Positions 35,378-44,162 of a stretch of 64,000 nt of DNA are shown piece after piece (within the stretch, counting starts at the first letter, position 1; every line of letters starts with the position of its first letter). Where the stretch lies: NCBI GenBank assembly GCA_900471925.1, contig UCGV01000025.1:62001-126000 (forward strand), in the 5' to 3' direction. Made by a program: the position numbers and the translations under genes. Source of the DNA: Hyphomicrobiales bacterium. GTDB lineage: Bacteria; Pseudomonadota; Alphaproteobacteria; Rhizobiales; Rhizobiaceae. Under the pieces are notes generated by a model. The model was given only the letters and a program-made list of their open reading frames with translations, ran no database searches and was not told the origin of the DNA.

Positions 35378-36406
35378 ATGACTGACAGCATCGCCGCGCA
35401 GCAAGCGGCCACGGATAAACACGTGCCTTTTCAACGCATATTCCTGACGGGCGGCAGCGGCTATGTCGGCCGCAACCTGATCCGCCATTTCACGGCGCGC
35501 GGCGTCGAGGTCGTCGCGCTGGCGCGCAGCGATGCATCGGCGGAAACGGTGCGGGCGCTTGGTGCAAAGCCGTTCCTCGGCGATCTCCTCGATGCCGGTC
35601 TTGCCCTGGGCATGGCGGGCAGCGACGCCATGATCCACGCCGCCGCCGATACAGACCACGGTCCCGCGACCGAGCGGCAACGACGCATCAACGAGGATGG
35701 CACACGTGCCGTTCTCGATGCCGCAAGGGCAGCCGGCATTCGCAAGGTCATCCATCTCAGCACGGAATCGGTTCTCGCCACGGGCCGGCCGCTGGTCGAT
35801 ATAGATGAGACCATGCCGCTACCGGCCCATCCCGCCGCCGGCTATTCCCGCACCAAGGCGGCGGCCGAACGCATCGCGCTTGCCGAGAGCGCGCCGGGCT
35901 TCCCTGTCGTCATCCTGCGCCCGCGTTTCGTCTGGGGCCGCGACGACACCACGGCACTTCCGGCCCTCACGGAGGCGGTTCGCTCCGGCAAATTCGCCTG
36001 GATCGGCGGCGGCACCTACCTCACCTCGACCACCCATATCGCCAATCTCTGCGCCGCCGTCGAACGGGCGCTGGACCGGGGTCGCGGCGGCGAGATCTAT
36101 TTCATATCCGATGGCGAGCCCGTGCCATTCCGAACGATCGTTTCAGCCCTCCTGGAAACGCAGGGGCTCGATGTGCCCGACAAGAGCGTTCCTCGCTTCG
36201 TGCTGCGGACAGTGGCGGCAATCGGCGACCTGCTGGCTGCGATATCGGGCGGCAGGATCATTCCGCCGCTCACCCTGCAAGCCTATGCGACCTCGGCCGT
36301 GGAAGTGTCACTCGATATCGGCAAGGCGCGGCGCGACCTCGCCTATGCGCCTGTCATCTCGATGCAGGAAGGGCTGGCCGAGCTGCGCGCGGCTCAACAA
36401 CGATAG
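35378..36406 (+). CDS. NAD(P)-dependent epimerase/dehydratase (extended SDR)
   Basis: The 342-residue extended SDR shows TGGSGYVGRNLIRHF (TGxxGxxG nucleotide loop), VIHLSTESVL and the catalytic GYSRTKAAAER (Tyr-x-x-x-Lys). It resembles 3-beta-HSD/dihydroflavonol-reductase-like enzymes acting on a carbonyl or sugar-nucleotide-like substrate. The ATG at 35378 has ataagag upstream. It is coupled to the TetR gene in front, and its 3' end overlaps the convergent MerR gene by 13 bases. Confidence 0.88.
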   Translation: MTDSIAAQQAATDKHVPFQRIFLTGGSGYVGRNLIRHFTARGVEVVALARSDASAETVRALGAKPFLGDLLDAGLALGMAGSDAMIHAAADTDHGPATERQRRINEDGTRAVLDAARAAGIRKVIHLSTESVLATGRPLVDIDETMPLPAHPAAGYSRTKAAAERIALAESAPGFPVVILRPRFVWGRDDTTALPALTEAVRSGKFAWIGGGTYLTSTTHIANLCAAVERALDRGRGGEIYFISDGEPVPFRTIVSALLETQGLDVPDKSVPRFVLRTVAAIGDLLAAISGGRIIPPLTLQAYATSAVEVSLDIGKARRDLAYAPVISMQEGLAELRAAQQR

Positions 36407-36789
36407 TCCTCAAGGCGGGGAGCGCCGTCTGGCTTGCCCGCCTTGATCCACTCCACCTTGCCGCGCAGGAAGGACAGCGCCGCGTCCAGCGCGGCCCTGC
36501 GTTCTTCCAGCCGCGCGATCTGCATCTGCAAGACCTCGATCGTGCGCTCCGGTGAATGTTCGCCGGCGCGGTATTCCTCGTTGAGCGCCAGGATCTCGCC
36601 GAGCGAATAGCCGAGCGTCTGCTGCAGCCGGATCATCCGGGCGGCCGTCACGTCCTCCTGCCGGAACATCTGGTAGGGATTGGCGCCGCCCTTGGCGCTG
36701 CGCTCCGGCTTCAGCAGCCCCTTGGCGATGTAGAAGCGGATCGTATCCACCGGCAGATCGGTCGCCCTGGCAAATTCCGAAATCAGCAT
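36394..36789 (-). CDS. MerR family regulator
   Basis: A 131-residue MerR protein: winged helix-turn-helix (LISEFARATDLPVDTIRFYIAKGLL), a second wing (NPYQMFRQEDVTAARMIR) and a coiled-coil dimerisation helix (ALNEEYRAGEHSPERTIEVL). I start at 36789 (caaggg upstream) because the Met at 36807 would fall inside the operator. No Cys metal site is visible, so an organic ligand or oxidant is likelier than a metal. It is divergent from the aldo/keto reductase, whose promoter has the 19-bp spacer expected for MerR activation. Confidence 0.88.
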   Translation of the reverse strand: MLISEFARATDLPVDTIRFYIAKGLLKPERSAKGGANPYQMFRQEDVTAARMIRLQQTLGYSLGEILALNEEYRAGEHSPERTIEVLQMQIARLEERRAALDAALSFLRGKVEWIKAGKPDGAPRLEDYRC

Positions 36790-36799
36790 GTCTGGACCC

Positions 36800-36830
36800 T
36801 TGACCATGGAGCATAGTCCATACTTATAAG
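36800..36830 (+). promoter_or_regulatory. MerR-type promoter with 19-bp spacer and dyad
   Basis: TTGACC (36800-36805) and TATAAG (36825-36830) are separated by 19 bases, and the spacer contains the perfect dyad ATGGA-N6-TCCAT (36806-36821). The overlong spacer and central dyad are the classic layout that MerR proteins untwist to activate transcription. Confidence 0.75.
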
Positions 36831-36859
36831 AGCTGCTTGTCTAGATATGGAGACCCGAT

Positions 36860-37843
36860 ATGACAAGCGAAATCACCGCCCTGCCTCTCGTCCAGCTGGG
36901 AAGGAATGGCCCTTTGATCGGCGCCCAGGGACTGGGCTGCATGGGCATGAGCGAATTCTACGGCGATACGGATGAGCTGGAATCCCGCGCCACGCTGGAG
37001 CACGCGCTCGCCCTCGGCGTGACGATGTTCGATACCGCCGATATGTATGGCCTCGGCGCTAACGAGGAATTCCTGGCACCCTTCATCGCCGCCCATCGCG
37101 AGCGCGTCATCATCGCCACCAAGTTCGGCTATGCGCGCACGCCTGAGACCCCTGATGACTGGAGTATCGACAACAGCCCCGAATTCATCAGGGCAGCGGT
37201 CGATCGCTCGCTGAAGCGGCTGGGTGTCGAGACCATCGACCTCTATTACATGCACCGCCGCATCGATGCCGTGCCGCTGGAAGAATCCATCGGCGCGATG
37301 GCCGATCTGGTGCGCGCCGGCAAGGTAAAATGGCTCGGCCTCTCCGCCGTCAGCGCTGCCGAACTGCGCGCCGCCCATGAAATCCACCCGATTGCCGCCC
37401 TGCAATCGGAATGGTCGATCTTCACCCGCGATATCGAGAAGGATGTCGTGCCGGCGGCGGCCGAGCTTGGCGTGACCATCGTGCCCTATTCGCCCCTGGG
37501 GCGCGGCATGCTGACGGGGCGCGAATTTGCCGGCACCCTGACGGGAGACGACGCCCGCCGGCACTTCCCGCGCTTCGCCGCCGAGAACAGGCAAGCCAAC
37601 ATGCGCCTCGTCGCCACGATCGAGCAGATGGCAGGCGAAAGAGGGATCACACCTGCCCAACTCGCGCTGGCCTGGCTCTACGCCCAGTCCAACAGGCTGA
37701 ATATCAAGACGGTCCCGATCCCCGGCACCCGCAGGCGCAGCCGGCTTGCAGAGAATGTCGCGGCAGTCTCGATCCGGCTGACGGCCGAGGACATGGACAT
37801 TCTGGAACCGCTTGCCGCCGCCGTGCAGGGTGACGCCGTGTGA
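36860..37843 (+). CDS. aldo/keto reductase
   Basis: The 327-residue AKR of the YakC/Tas-like group has GLGCMGMSEFYG, FDTADMYGLGANEEFL (catalytic Asp and Tyr), VIIATKFG (Lys) and LYYMHRRID (His). NADPH-dependent reduction of aldehydes or ketones is expected. It lies behind a MerR-type promoter and opposite the MerR gene, so it is probably induced by that regulator's ligand, perhaps a reactive carbonyl (inference). Confidence 0.92.
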   Translation: MTSEITALPLVQLGRNGPLIGAQGLGCMGMSEFYGDTDELESRATLEHALALGVTMFDTADMYGLGANEEFLAPFIAAHRERVIIATKFGYARTPETPDDWSIDNSPEFIRAAVDRSLKRLGVETIDLYYMHRRIDAVPLEESIGAMADLVRAGKVKWLGLSAVSAAELRAAHEIHPIAALQSEWSIFTRDIEKDVVPAAAELGVTIVPYSPLGRGMLTGREFAGTLTGDDARRHFPRFAAENRQANMRLVATIEQMAGERGITPAQLALAWLYAQSNRLNIKTVPIPGTRRRSRLAENVAAVSIRLTAEDMDILEPLAAAVQGDAV

Positions 37844-38002
37844 GAAAGGCCAATGCGCGGTCACAGGCCGCGCATCGAAGCCACGATGCTTGCCTCTCCC
37901 TTGCCGCCGAAATCTCCCGTCGACGGTATCGACGGCTGACCCGCAACGGAACGAATAGCCGCATCGGCAGTTAACTCGCAGTTTACCGCGTGAGGTGCCG
38001 AA

Positions 38003-38296
38003 ATGGCTGATCTATCCCCCGTCCCTATCAAGGAAATATCCGCCCGGATTCATGGTCCCGGCGGCTACCGAACCGTCCACACGGTTGCCGGTCTCGCCGG
38101 CATTCTGATGTCCGACAGCTGGCCGAAGAAGGCCGGCGATCCGATGTTTCAGCGCGCGCTATCGGCGTGCCTGAGCGCACTGGAAGTTCAGGCCGATGGT
38201 GACAGGGCGCGCCGGGCCTTCGTCAATGCCGCACGCAAGGCCGGCATCAGCGTGCTGCCCGATGATGCGCCCCAAGATAATGCGGCAAGGCATTAG
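38003..38296 (+). CDS. DUF982 family protein
   Basis: The 97-residue protein contains VAGLAGILMSDSWPKKAGDPMFQRALSACL-like sequence at about 29-58, characteristic of the DUF982 family, which is expanded in rhizobia (WP......A...CLdAL pattern). It is soluble and helical; function unknown. A gtgaggtgccgaa stretch precedes the ATG. It lies 76 bases before the small acidic gene at 38373. Confidence 0.8.
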   Translation: MADLSPVPIKEISARIHGPGGYRTVHTVAGLAGILMSDSWPKKAGDPMFQRALSACLSALEVQADGDRARRAFVNAARKAGISVLPDDAPQDNAARH

Positions 38297-38372
38297 CCTT
38301 GAGAACAAACTTTTTTGAGCAACTGCCCCTCGCCGGCGCATCGCGCCTCGAACGGGAGTGATGGAGGAGACT

Positions 38373-38597
38373 ATGATCGAGCGTGAGATCAGCGAGCGCG
38401 ACCGGCCGATGATGTCTGAAGACCTGGCCGTCTGCCAGCGGGTGCTGGAAGCGGTGAAGGCGGAACTCAGCCTTGCCGGTGATGATGAGGAAGAAATCAC
38501 CCGCAGCGCCGCGATCACCGTGGAATTATACCGCCAGGGCGTGCGCAATTTCGAGCAGCTGACCGCGCTGGTACTGGGCGCCCGCGGCAGGATTTGA
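38373..38597 (+). CDS. small acidic protein, paralogue of gene at 7333
   Basis: The 74-residue protein starts at an ATG with ggaggagact upstream. It matches the protein at 7333-7554 over nearly its whole length (SEDLAVCQRVLEAVKAE, EITRSAAIT, ELYRQGV, NFEQL). It is probably all-helical; no catalytic residues stand out. It again adjoins a DUF1254 gene, here convergent. Confidence 0.75.
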   Translation: MIEREISERDRPMMSEDLAVCQRVLEAVKAELSLAGDDEEEITRSAAITVELYRQGVRNFEQLTALVLGARGRI

Positions 38598-38649
38598 GCG
38601 AGGCGGCGGTCCTTGGCCGGATCTCATTCCTGTTCGGCGCCGCCAGGCC

Positions 38650-40056
38650 CTACCGCCGCACCTCGACCACATCTGCCAGCACCCATTTCTTGTCAAAAAA
38701 CTCCTTCGTCGGCCCGTAGGCGCGGAACATCAGCTCGAACTTGCGCTTCGGGTCGGTCGGCACCCAGTTGGTCTCCTTGCCCTTGGGCGGTTTCGGGCCG
38801 AAATAGAGATCGATGGAACCATCGCTGTTCTTCTGCAGGTCGGGGATCTGAGATGAGCGGCTGGCGCGAGCGACATTCTTGATCAGCGCATGGGTCTGCC
38901 GGTCATAGGCGGTCACGGACCAATATTGCTCCACCGGCACATTGGGCGGCACGTTGAGGCGGTAGGCCTTGCCGCCCTCGAAATCGCGGCCCCTGCTGTC
39001 GCGGATGGAGATCGAGTAGAACTGGCCCGCCCCCAGCCGCTTGATGCCGATATAGGCATAGCTGTAGGCGACGCCGCGATGATCGACGGGATAGGCGTCC
39101 GGCGCATCGAAATTGGCCTGCGCGGCGGTGATGAGATCGGGATAGGCCGGAAAGGTCCAGCGGCTCTTGTCGGTGAAGAAGGGCGGCAGGCCGGCATCAT
39201 ATTTGGCTTCGAGCAGCGCCCGTCCCTCGCCGATGCCCTTGCTCAGCAGCGATTTGACATGGTTATCCGGGCTGAAGGGCTTGCCCTTCTCGATGCCGAG
39301 CGTCTTCAGCTGGTCGATCATCACCCGGTCGCGGGCAATCCACGGCTCCTCCTGGATCACCCGGTTCAGATTGTCGAAGAAGCTTTCGTTCCACTTGATG
39401 GTGGAATCGAAGAGCACGTCCTTCACATCGCTGAACACCGTCTCCGGCGGATTGGCCGCCGCCGAGAGCGGATAGACCTTCATCTTCTTGCCGTAGGCGA
39501 TCGAGGCCCGCACGTCGGCGTCGTCATGACTCCTAAGGTTCGAGCGAAGAAGCATGTAGCCGCCATAGACTTCGGATTGCAGCGGAATGTAACCATCCGG
39601 AAGCTGGTCCTTGTAGCCGGGCGGCAGGACGACGAACTTGCCGCCCTTGCCCTTGTCTATGCCGAGCAGCCCGGCATCTTCGAGCGGCAATTGCCAGGCA
39701 TTGACGATATTGCCGTTGAAGGAGGCGCCGCTCTCGGCCGCCGGCAGTTCGAGAACGACCGGGCCGTCCTTCGTCGTGAAGAAGGTCATGAAATAGAGCG
39801 CTTCCGGATTGGGCGTCAGCGTCTGGTTGCGCCAGTCGAGCGGCCGCCCCCAATAGATCACCTGCCCGACCTTGCCGGGCGTCTTCGAGAGCATCTCCTG
39901 CCGCATCAGATCGTAGTTGACGACCGGAATACCCCAGACGACCGCCTGCACCGCCTTGCGCTCGATCTCGCCATCGAAAGCCCGCTGCGATGCCTTATCG
40001 GCAGCAAAGGCCGAGCTTCCCATCAACAGCAGGCATAGGAATGCAAGGGCTTTCAT
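38650..40056 (-). CDS. DUF1254/DUF1214 secreted protein, second copy
   Basis: A 468-residue paralogue of the protein at 5554-7098, with a signal peptide (KALAFLCLLLMGSSAFAA), a DUF1254 region (VVWGIPVVNYDLMRQEML, LTPNPEALYFMTFF) and a C-terminal DUF1214 region (VEQYWSVTAYDRQTHALI, DGSIDLYFGPKPPKGKE). I start at the ATG at 40056, which has ggaggagatcgcc upstream. The two copies are clearly diverged. Exported; molecular function not established. Confidence 0.85.
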   Translation of the reverse strand: MKALAFLCLLLMGSSAFAADKASQRAFDGEIERKAVQAVVWGIPVVNYDLMRQEMLSKTPGKVGQVIYWGRPLDWRNQTLTPNPEALYFMTFFTTKDGPVVLELPAAESGASFNGNIVNAWQLPLEDAGLLGIDKGKGGKFVVLPPGYKDQLPDGYIPLQSEVYGGYMLLRSNLRSHDDADVRASIAYGKKMKVYPLSAAANPPETVFSDVKDVLFDSTIKWNESFFDNLNRVIQEEPWIARDRVMIDQLKTLGIEKGKPFSPDNHVKSLLSKGIGEGRALLEAKYDAGLPPFFTDKSRWTFPAYPDLITAAQANFDAPDAYPVDHRGVAYSYAYIGIKRLGAGQFYSISIRDSRGRDFEGGKAYRLNVPPNVPVEQYWSVTAYDRQTHALIKNVARASRSSQIPDLQKNSDGSIDLYFGPKPPKGKETNWVPTDPKRKFELMFRAYGPTKEFFDKKWVLADVVEVRR

Positions 40057-40195
40057 GGCGATCTCCTCCGGGCTCAGGTGCCGGAGGAAGCAAATACCGC
40101 GAGCAGCAGGGCGGGAAGTACGCAACGGTAAATTTACGGGAGCGCTTACTGTAAGGCGACGCGACGGGCTCCCACCCGCCGCGCCACTTGCCTCC

Positions 40196-42133
40196 TCACC
40201 GCAGCCCTTGCAGATACTCCGCCCGATCGAAAGGATTCAGCCCCAGCCGCGGCCGCACCGCCGGCACACCGGCAACGGGCGCATAGTGATCGAACCCATG
40301 CTCCAGCACCCCAAGCCCGCTCGAAAGTGCCGGCAATTGCCGCTGGATGCCCTGGATCATGGCGGATGCCACCGTGCCGGTCAGCCGCGCGGTGCCGGCT
40401 TCGATCACGGTATCCTTCGTCACCGCGCCTGCCTTGGCGAGCAGGGTGTGGATCGTGGTCAGCGATGCCGCCGGTACCTCCAGATGGAAGTAATCGATCG
40501 GTTCGCACACGATGCTTCCGGCCTCGGCCAGCGCTGCCGCCAGCACCAGCGGCGTCAGCCTGCGGAAATCGGCGGCCGTGCTGGAGGGCGAGCTGAATTT
40601 CGCTGCCGTCATGGCGACATGGCAATCGATCACCTGCCAGCCGTTTATGCCTGACTTCAGCACCTCGGAGACCGTCTCTTCCACAGCACGATAGAAGCTG
40701 ACGGGCATCTGCCCGACATCGACTTCGAGCGCGAAGCTGTTGCCGGCTCCCTCGGGCCCCGGCTCCACCCGCAACCCGATCGTGGCAAGGAAGGGATTGC
40801 TCTCCTTGAACAGCAGTTCCAGCCCCTGGCCCGTGCCGGCAAGCCGCTCGGCGCAGATGACAGTGCTTTCCTCGAAGAGCGCGGCAATGCCGAAATCGGC
40901 GAGAAGCATCGCCTGGATCACCTCCTTCTGCACCTCGCCATAGAGCGAGACATAGATCTCGCTGGCATCGGCACTGGTGCGCAGGTTGATGAGCGGGTCC
41001 TGCTCGGAAAGCTGCTGCAGGGCCGCCCAGAGCGCCGCCGTTTCCGAGGGGCGGCTGGCGCGCACGCGGGTTTCCAGCGTCGGCGGCGCGAAATGGAAGG
41101 CGGAGGAAGGGCCGGCCTCCATGCCTACCTCGTCGCCGATGCGCGCTTCGGTGAGGCCGCCGATCTTGGCGATACGGCCGGCGCCGAATTCGCCCACCTT
41201 TTCCACCCTCCCCTGATCGAAGAGCTGGATGCTCACCACCTTGGCCGGCCCGCCGGGCAGCGCGATCTGCTGGCGGGCGGTGACCGTGCCGGAGGTGAGG
41301 TTGAGATAGGCGATCTTCTCGCCGCCCCAGCCGCGCTCGATCTTGAAGACCCGGCCTTTCAGCACCCCCTGCGGATCACGCCGCTTGCCGGGCAGCAGCG
41401 TCTCGATCGCAGCAATCAGCGCGGGCACGCCGAGGCCGGTCATGGCGATGCCGCAATAGGCCGGGTGCAGCAGGCCGCTCGCGACCTGCTCGGCAAGCGC
41501 GGCCTGAAGCCTGCCGGCGCTGATGCGCTCCGGCGCCATCACGTAATCGGCAAGCAGCGCCTCGTCATGGCCGGCCAAAGCTTCGGCAAGCGTGGAAAAC
41601 AGCGGCTCGCCCATCATATTGCGGGTTCGCGCGCTTGCGCCGCGAAAGCCTGCCTCATCCATCTCCATCATCGCGATGGGCCGCACCTGCAGCTGCACGG
41701 CCATCTCCTCCAGCAGCGCCTCATAGCGGGCGCCGAGGCGATCGATCTTGTTGATGAAGAAGATGAAGGGAATGCCGAGCCGCTTCAGCGCCCGCACCAG
41801 CACGCGCGTCTGCGCCTGCACGCCTTCCACCGCCGAGACGACGACGATCGCCGCATCGAGCAGCTGCAGCACGCGCTCCACCTCGGCAATGAAATCCGGG
41901 TGCCCGGGCGTATCGATGAGATTGACGACGAGATCGCCGAGGGTGAACGACACCACCGCCGCGGCAATGGTTATGCCGCGCTGCCGTTCGAGTTCGAGAC
42001 TGTCAGTCTGCGTGTTGCCGCCATCGACGCTGCCGAGCCTGGCAATCGCGCCGGTATCAAAAAGCAGTCGTTCAGTAAGGCTTGTCTTGCCTGCATCCAC
42101 ATGGGCGAGGATGCCCAGATTCAATGTGCGCAT
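40196..42133 (-). CDS. Tet(M)/EF-G-like ribosomal protection GTPase
   Basis: A 645-residue translational GTPase of the size of tetracycline ribosomal-protection proteins. G1 AHVDAGKTS, the switch region QRGITIAAA, G3 DTPGHPDF and G4 NKID are all present, followed by EF-G-type domains II-V. The N-terminus NLGILAHVDAGKTSLTERLLF matches Tet(M)/OtrA rather than EF-G. It should bind the ribosome and hydrolyse GTP to release tetracycline or a related inhibitor; resistance itself cannot be shown. An inverted repeat (42143-42179) lies just before the start and may be a leader regulator. Confidence 0.85.
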   Translation of the reverse strand: MRTLNLGILAHVDAGKTSLTERLLFDTGAIARLGSVDGGNTQTDSLELERQRGITIAAAVVSFTLGDLVVNLIDTPGHPDFIAEVERVLQLLDAAIVVVSAVEGVQAQTRVLVRALKRLGIPFIFFINKIDRLGARYEALLEEMAVQLQVRPIAMMEMDEAGFRGASARTRNMMGEPLFSTLAEALAGHDEALLADYVMAPERISAGRLQAALAEQVASGLLHPAYCGIAMTGLGVPALIAAIETLLPGKRRDPQGVLKGRVFKIERGWGGEKIAYLNLTSGTVTARQQIALPGGPAKVVSIQLFDQGRVEKVGEFGAGRIAKIGGLTEARIGDEVGMEAGPSSAFHFAPPTLETRVRASRPSETAALWAALQQLSEQDPLINLRTSADASEIYVSLYGEVQKEVIQAMLLADFGIAALFEESTVICAERLAGTGQGLELLFKESNPFLATIGLRVEPGPEGAGNSFALEVDVGQMPVSFYRAVEETVSEVLKSGINGWQVIDCHVAMTAAKFSSPSSTAADFRRLTPLVLAAALAEAGSIVCEPIDYFHLEVPAASLTTIHTLLAKAGAVTKDTVIEAGTARLTGTVASAMIQGIQRQLPALSSGLGVLEHGFDHYAPVAGVPAVRPRLGLNPFDRAEYLQGLR

Positions 42134-42142
42134 GATCCATCA

Positions 42143-42179
42143 ACTTCTCAAAATTTCGGATGTGAACGTGTTGAGAAGT
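42143..42179. promoter_or_regulatory. inverted repeat before the Tet-like gene
   Basis: The 9-bp arms ACTTCTCAA and TTGAGAAGT are separated by 19 bases, about 10 bases upstream of the Tet(M)-like start codon. It could be an operator or a translational-attenuation hairpin, as Tet(M)-type genes are often attenuated; the role is inferred. Confidence 0.35.
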
Positions 42180-42363
42180 GACTCGGCGCATTGGGATCTC
42201 CGGGTTGGAACGAAAGATGCGGCGCATCGCCCAAGAAGGCGATGCGCCTGGAACGTGTAGCGAAGCCGGTGGGGGATCGTCAAGCAGCCGGCTGCGAGTG
42301 GGCAGCCTTGTCTCTCAGGCGCCGGCACGCTATTTTCTGGTTGCAGAAAATCAGGTTTCGAAC

Positions 42364-42633
42364 ATGTCGACTGTTGCAGTAAAGGTTCTTGCCACTGTCA
42401 ACGCCCCCTACGGGACGACGCTTTCGGCTGAGCAATTGGCGTCGAAACTGTCCGATCCCGCCAGCGCCGGTAGTTTCGATCCCTCGGCATTTTCCTTTTT
42501 CTCCGAGGTCGATGAGGCTCTGCAGAATTCGTTTCTGGCGGAAATGAAGATCGACCGGGCGATCGCCTCCGATCTTGCGCGGAAATTCTCCGATCTTGCC
42601 GGCTATACGCTGCCATTGGCACGGGCGGCATAG
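42364..42633 (+). CDS. small partner (putative antitoxin) of AbiEii-like protein
   Basis: An 89-residue protein begins at the ATG at 42364; its stop is immediately followed by the TTG start of the nucleotidyltransferase gene. It reads VAVKVLATVNAPYGTTLSAEQLA, then a Phe/Ser-rich stretch (DPSAFSFFSEVDEAL) and an AIASDLARKFSDLAG helix. It is not an AbiEi antitoxin, which would be larger with a winged helix. Its position makes it the likely antitoxin (inference). No family is recognised. Confidence 0.55.
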   Translation: MSTVAVKVLATVNAPYGTTLSAEQLASKLSDPASAGSFDPSAFSFFSEVDEALQNSFLAEMKIDRAIASDLARKFSDLAGYTLPLARAA

Positions 42634-43326
42634 TTGGCCGGATCCAGCGGCAGCAGATGGGCCGATCTGTTCGATCAGGCCATTTGCATTATCGACCAGG
42701 CGAATTCCAGATTTCCATTGATCGACAACTGGAGTTTCGGTGGCGGCACGGCATTGATGCTGCAGATCGACCACCGCGAAAGTTTTGACATCGATATATT
42801 CATCGATGATCCTCAGCTGCTGCCCTATCTCAATCCGGATAGGCAAGGCTATGTGCTGGACATCGATCCGGACGGGTATGAAACCGACGGCACGAGGGCG
42901 CTGAAGATCGTTTTCGAAGATGTAGGGGAGATAGACTTCATCTGCGCTCCGAGCCTGACCGATGACCCGACGGTGAAAGCACAGGTTCGCGGGCGTGATG
43001 TCATGCTCGAAACGCCTGCGGAAATCATCGCGAAGAAGATATATTATCGCGGCGCATCGCTACAGCCGCGCGACATGTTCGATATCGCCTGCGTCATCAA
43101 GATGCGGGGGGCGGACACCCTTGTTCGGGCGCTGTCACCCTTTCGGGATGACTGCGCGAAGGCATTGAACGTGGCTCACCGGATGAATCCGCAGTTCGCG
43201 GAGGCCATCATGAACAAGCTTCTATACCGCCAGGGTTTCTCCGATATCCCGGCCGAGGCGCGGGCCATGGCAATCGAATTGCTGGAGACCTTCAGCGCAT
43301 TGCCGACAGGCCCGCTCAGCGAGTAG
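42634..43326 (+). CDS. AbiEii/AbiGii-type nucleotidyltransferase
   Basis: A 230-residue protein with the AbiEii nucleotidyltransferase signature: FGGGTALML (GG loop, 36-38) and SFDIDIFID with the metal-binding Asp52/Asp54 pair, then ETPAEIIAKKIYYRG and RDMFDIACVIK. In type IV systems AbiEii transfers a nucleotide, probably onto tRNA or another target, and blocks growth. The start is TTG directly after the partner's stop, so translation is coupled. The 3' end overlaps the convergent NUDIX gene by 11 bases. A toxin role is inferred from family and arrangement. Confidence 0.75.
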   Translation: MAGSSGSRWADLFDQAICIIDQANSRFPLIDNWSFGGGTALMLQIDHRESFDIDIFIDDPQLLPYLNPDRQGYVLDIDPDGYETDGTRALKIVFEDVGEIDFICAPSLTDDPTVKAQVRGRDVMLETPAEIIAKKIYYRGASLQPRDMFDIACVIKMRGADTLVRALSPFRDDCAKALNVAHRMNPQFAEAIMNKLLYRQGFSDIPAEARAMAIELLETFSALPTGPLSE

Positions 43327-43771
43327 ACATAAGCCCCGAAAGCAGCGCCTTCAGCCCCCTGGGATAGAGGCTCGGGCACCCGTCGCGATCGAGCGCGGCG
43401 GGGTCGTGCCATCGCGCCACGCCCTCCACGCCGTCATGAACGACGACGCGCTCTTCGCCCGCGAATGCGCCTGATGGGAACGTCACCTCGTAGACGAAGA
43501 TGATCTCGTGGCCATCGGCGCCATCGAAGTGAAAGCGGTTTTCGATGATGACGGGGCCGGCGACGATCTCCACGTCGATGCCGATCTCCTCCTTGAACTC
43601 CCGCCGTACCGCCTCTGACGAAAGCTCTCCGAATTCGACGCTGCCGCCGAGCGGGCGAACGCCGACGATCGCGCCCTGCCCGTCGGGCACATCGGCGGCC
43701 AGAAGGCACCCGTCGCGCCAGTGTACGCCGATGGCTTTAACTCTGATTTTCGCATTGGCGCTGATGTTCAT
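43316..43771 (-). CDS. NUDIX hydrolase
   Basis: A 151-residue NUDIX protein whose box is complete: GGSVEFGELSSEAVRREFKE and then EIGI (G-x5-E-x7-REUxEExGU). Hydrolysis of a nucleoside diphosphate linked to another moiety is expected. I use the ATG at 43771 (NISANAKIRVKAIGVHW); the frame is open upstream but without a ribosome site. The 3' end overlaps that of the nucleotidyltransferase gene on the other strand. Confidence 0.87.
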   Translation of the reverse strand: MNISANAKIRVKAIGVHWRDGCLLAADVPDGQGAIVGVRPLGGSVEFGELSSEAVRREFKEEIGIDVEIVAGPVIIENRFHFDGADGHEIIFVYEVTFPSGAFAGEERVVVHDGVEGVARWHDPAALDRDGCPSLYPRGLKALLSGLMSTR

Positions 43772-44071
43772 GGCGGCACGGTATGGGCTGCAGCGGCCGG
43801 ACGCAAGGTGCTGGCTGCGCATGGATGTCGGGCTTGAAAGTGGTGCGTTGAGGCAGAGAGATTTACGGACAGCTCAGCAGATCCTCGGGACAAGCCCAAG
43901 GATGACGGGAGAGAAGGGTCGTGACCTTCAAGCTCTCAGCTGGCAATGCTCTGTTCTTGCTCGACGTCATCCTCGGGCTTGTCCCGAGGATCTGCGACGT
44001 CACAAATATTCGAGATCCGCCGTACCTCGCCCTCCCTCGGTATCGCACCGAAAAATCCACACCGCCCTGCC
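43772..44071. other. intergenic with a pair of inverted rhizobial palindromes
   Basis: Two copies of the GC-rich element (43877-43906 minus-like orientation, 43963-44002 plus) face each other across about 55 bases and could pair into one long hairpin. No gene is seen. Confidence 0.5.
43877..44002. repeat. two inverted copies of the GTCATCCTCGGGCTTGTCCC element
   Basis: The left copy reads gcagatcctcgggacaagcc, the right copy gacgtcatcctcgggcttgt followed by cccgaggatctgc. Each copy is itself palindromic (CCTCGGG...CCCGAGG). The same element recurs four times between 58285 and 58686. Confidence 0.7.
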
Positions 44072-44124
44072 TTGACAATAAGAGCATATACTCTCATCTT
44101 CATGTCAATAGGAGCATATGCTCT
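44072..44124 (+). promoter_or_regulatory. tandem operator region, probably for MarR
   Basis: TTGACA (44072-44077) is followed by the near-palindrome AGAGCATATACTCT (44081-44094) and, exactly 30 bases on, GGAGCATATGCTCT (44111-44124), whose core GAGCATATGCTC is perfect. Flanks (ACAATA/TCAATA and CTCAT) are also repeated. Two phased copies before the SnoaL/SDR/MarR gene group suggest the MarR protein at 45469 as binder. Confidence 0.55.
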
Positions 44125-44162
44125 CATATCAAACCATCAGCCCACGCAAGGAACCAGCCGCC

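Noticed and set aside
41093..42181. Plus-strand frame opposite the Tet(M)-like gene
   Set aside because: Shadow of a GTPase gene with all G motifs.
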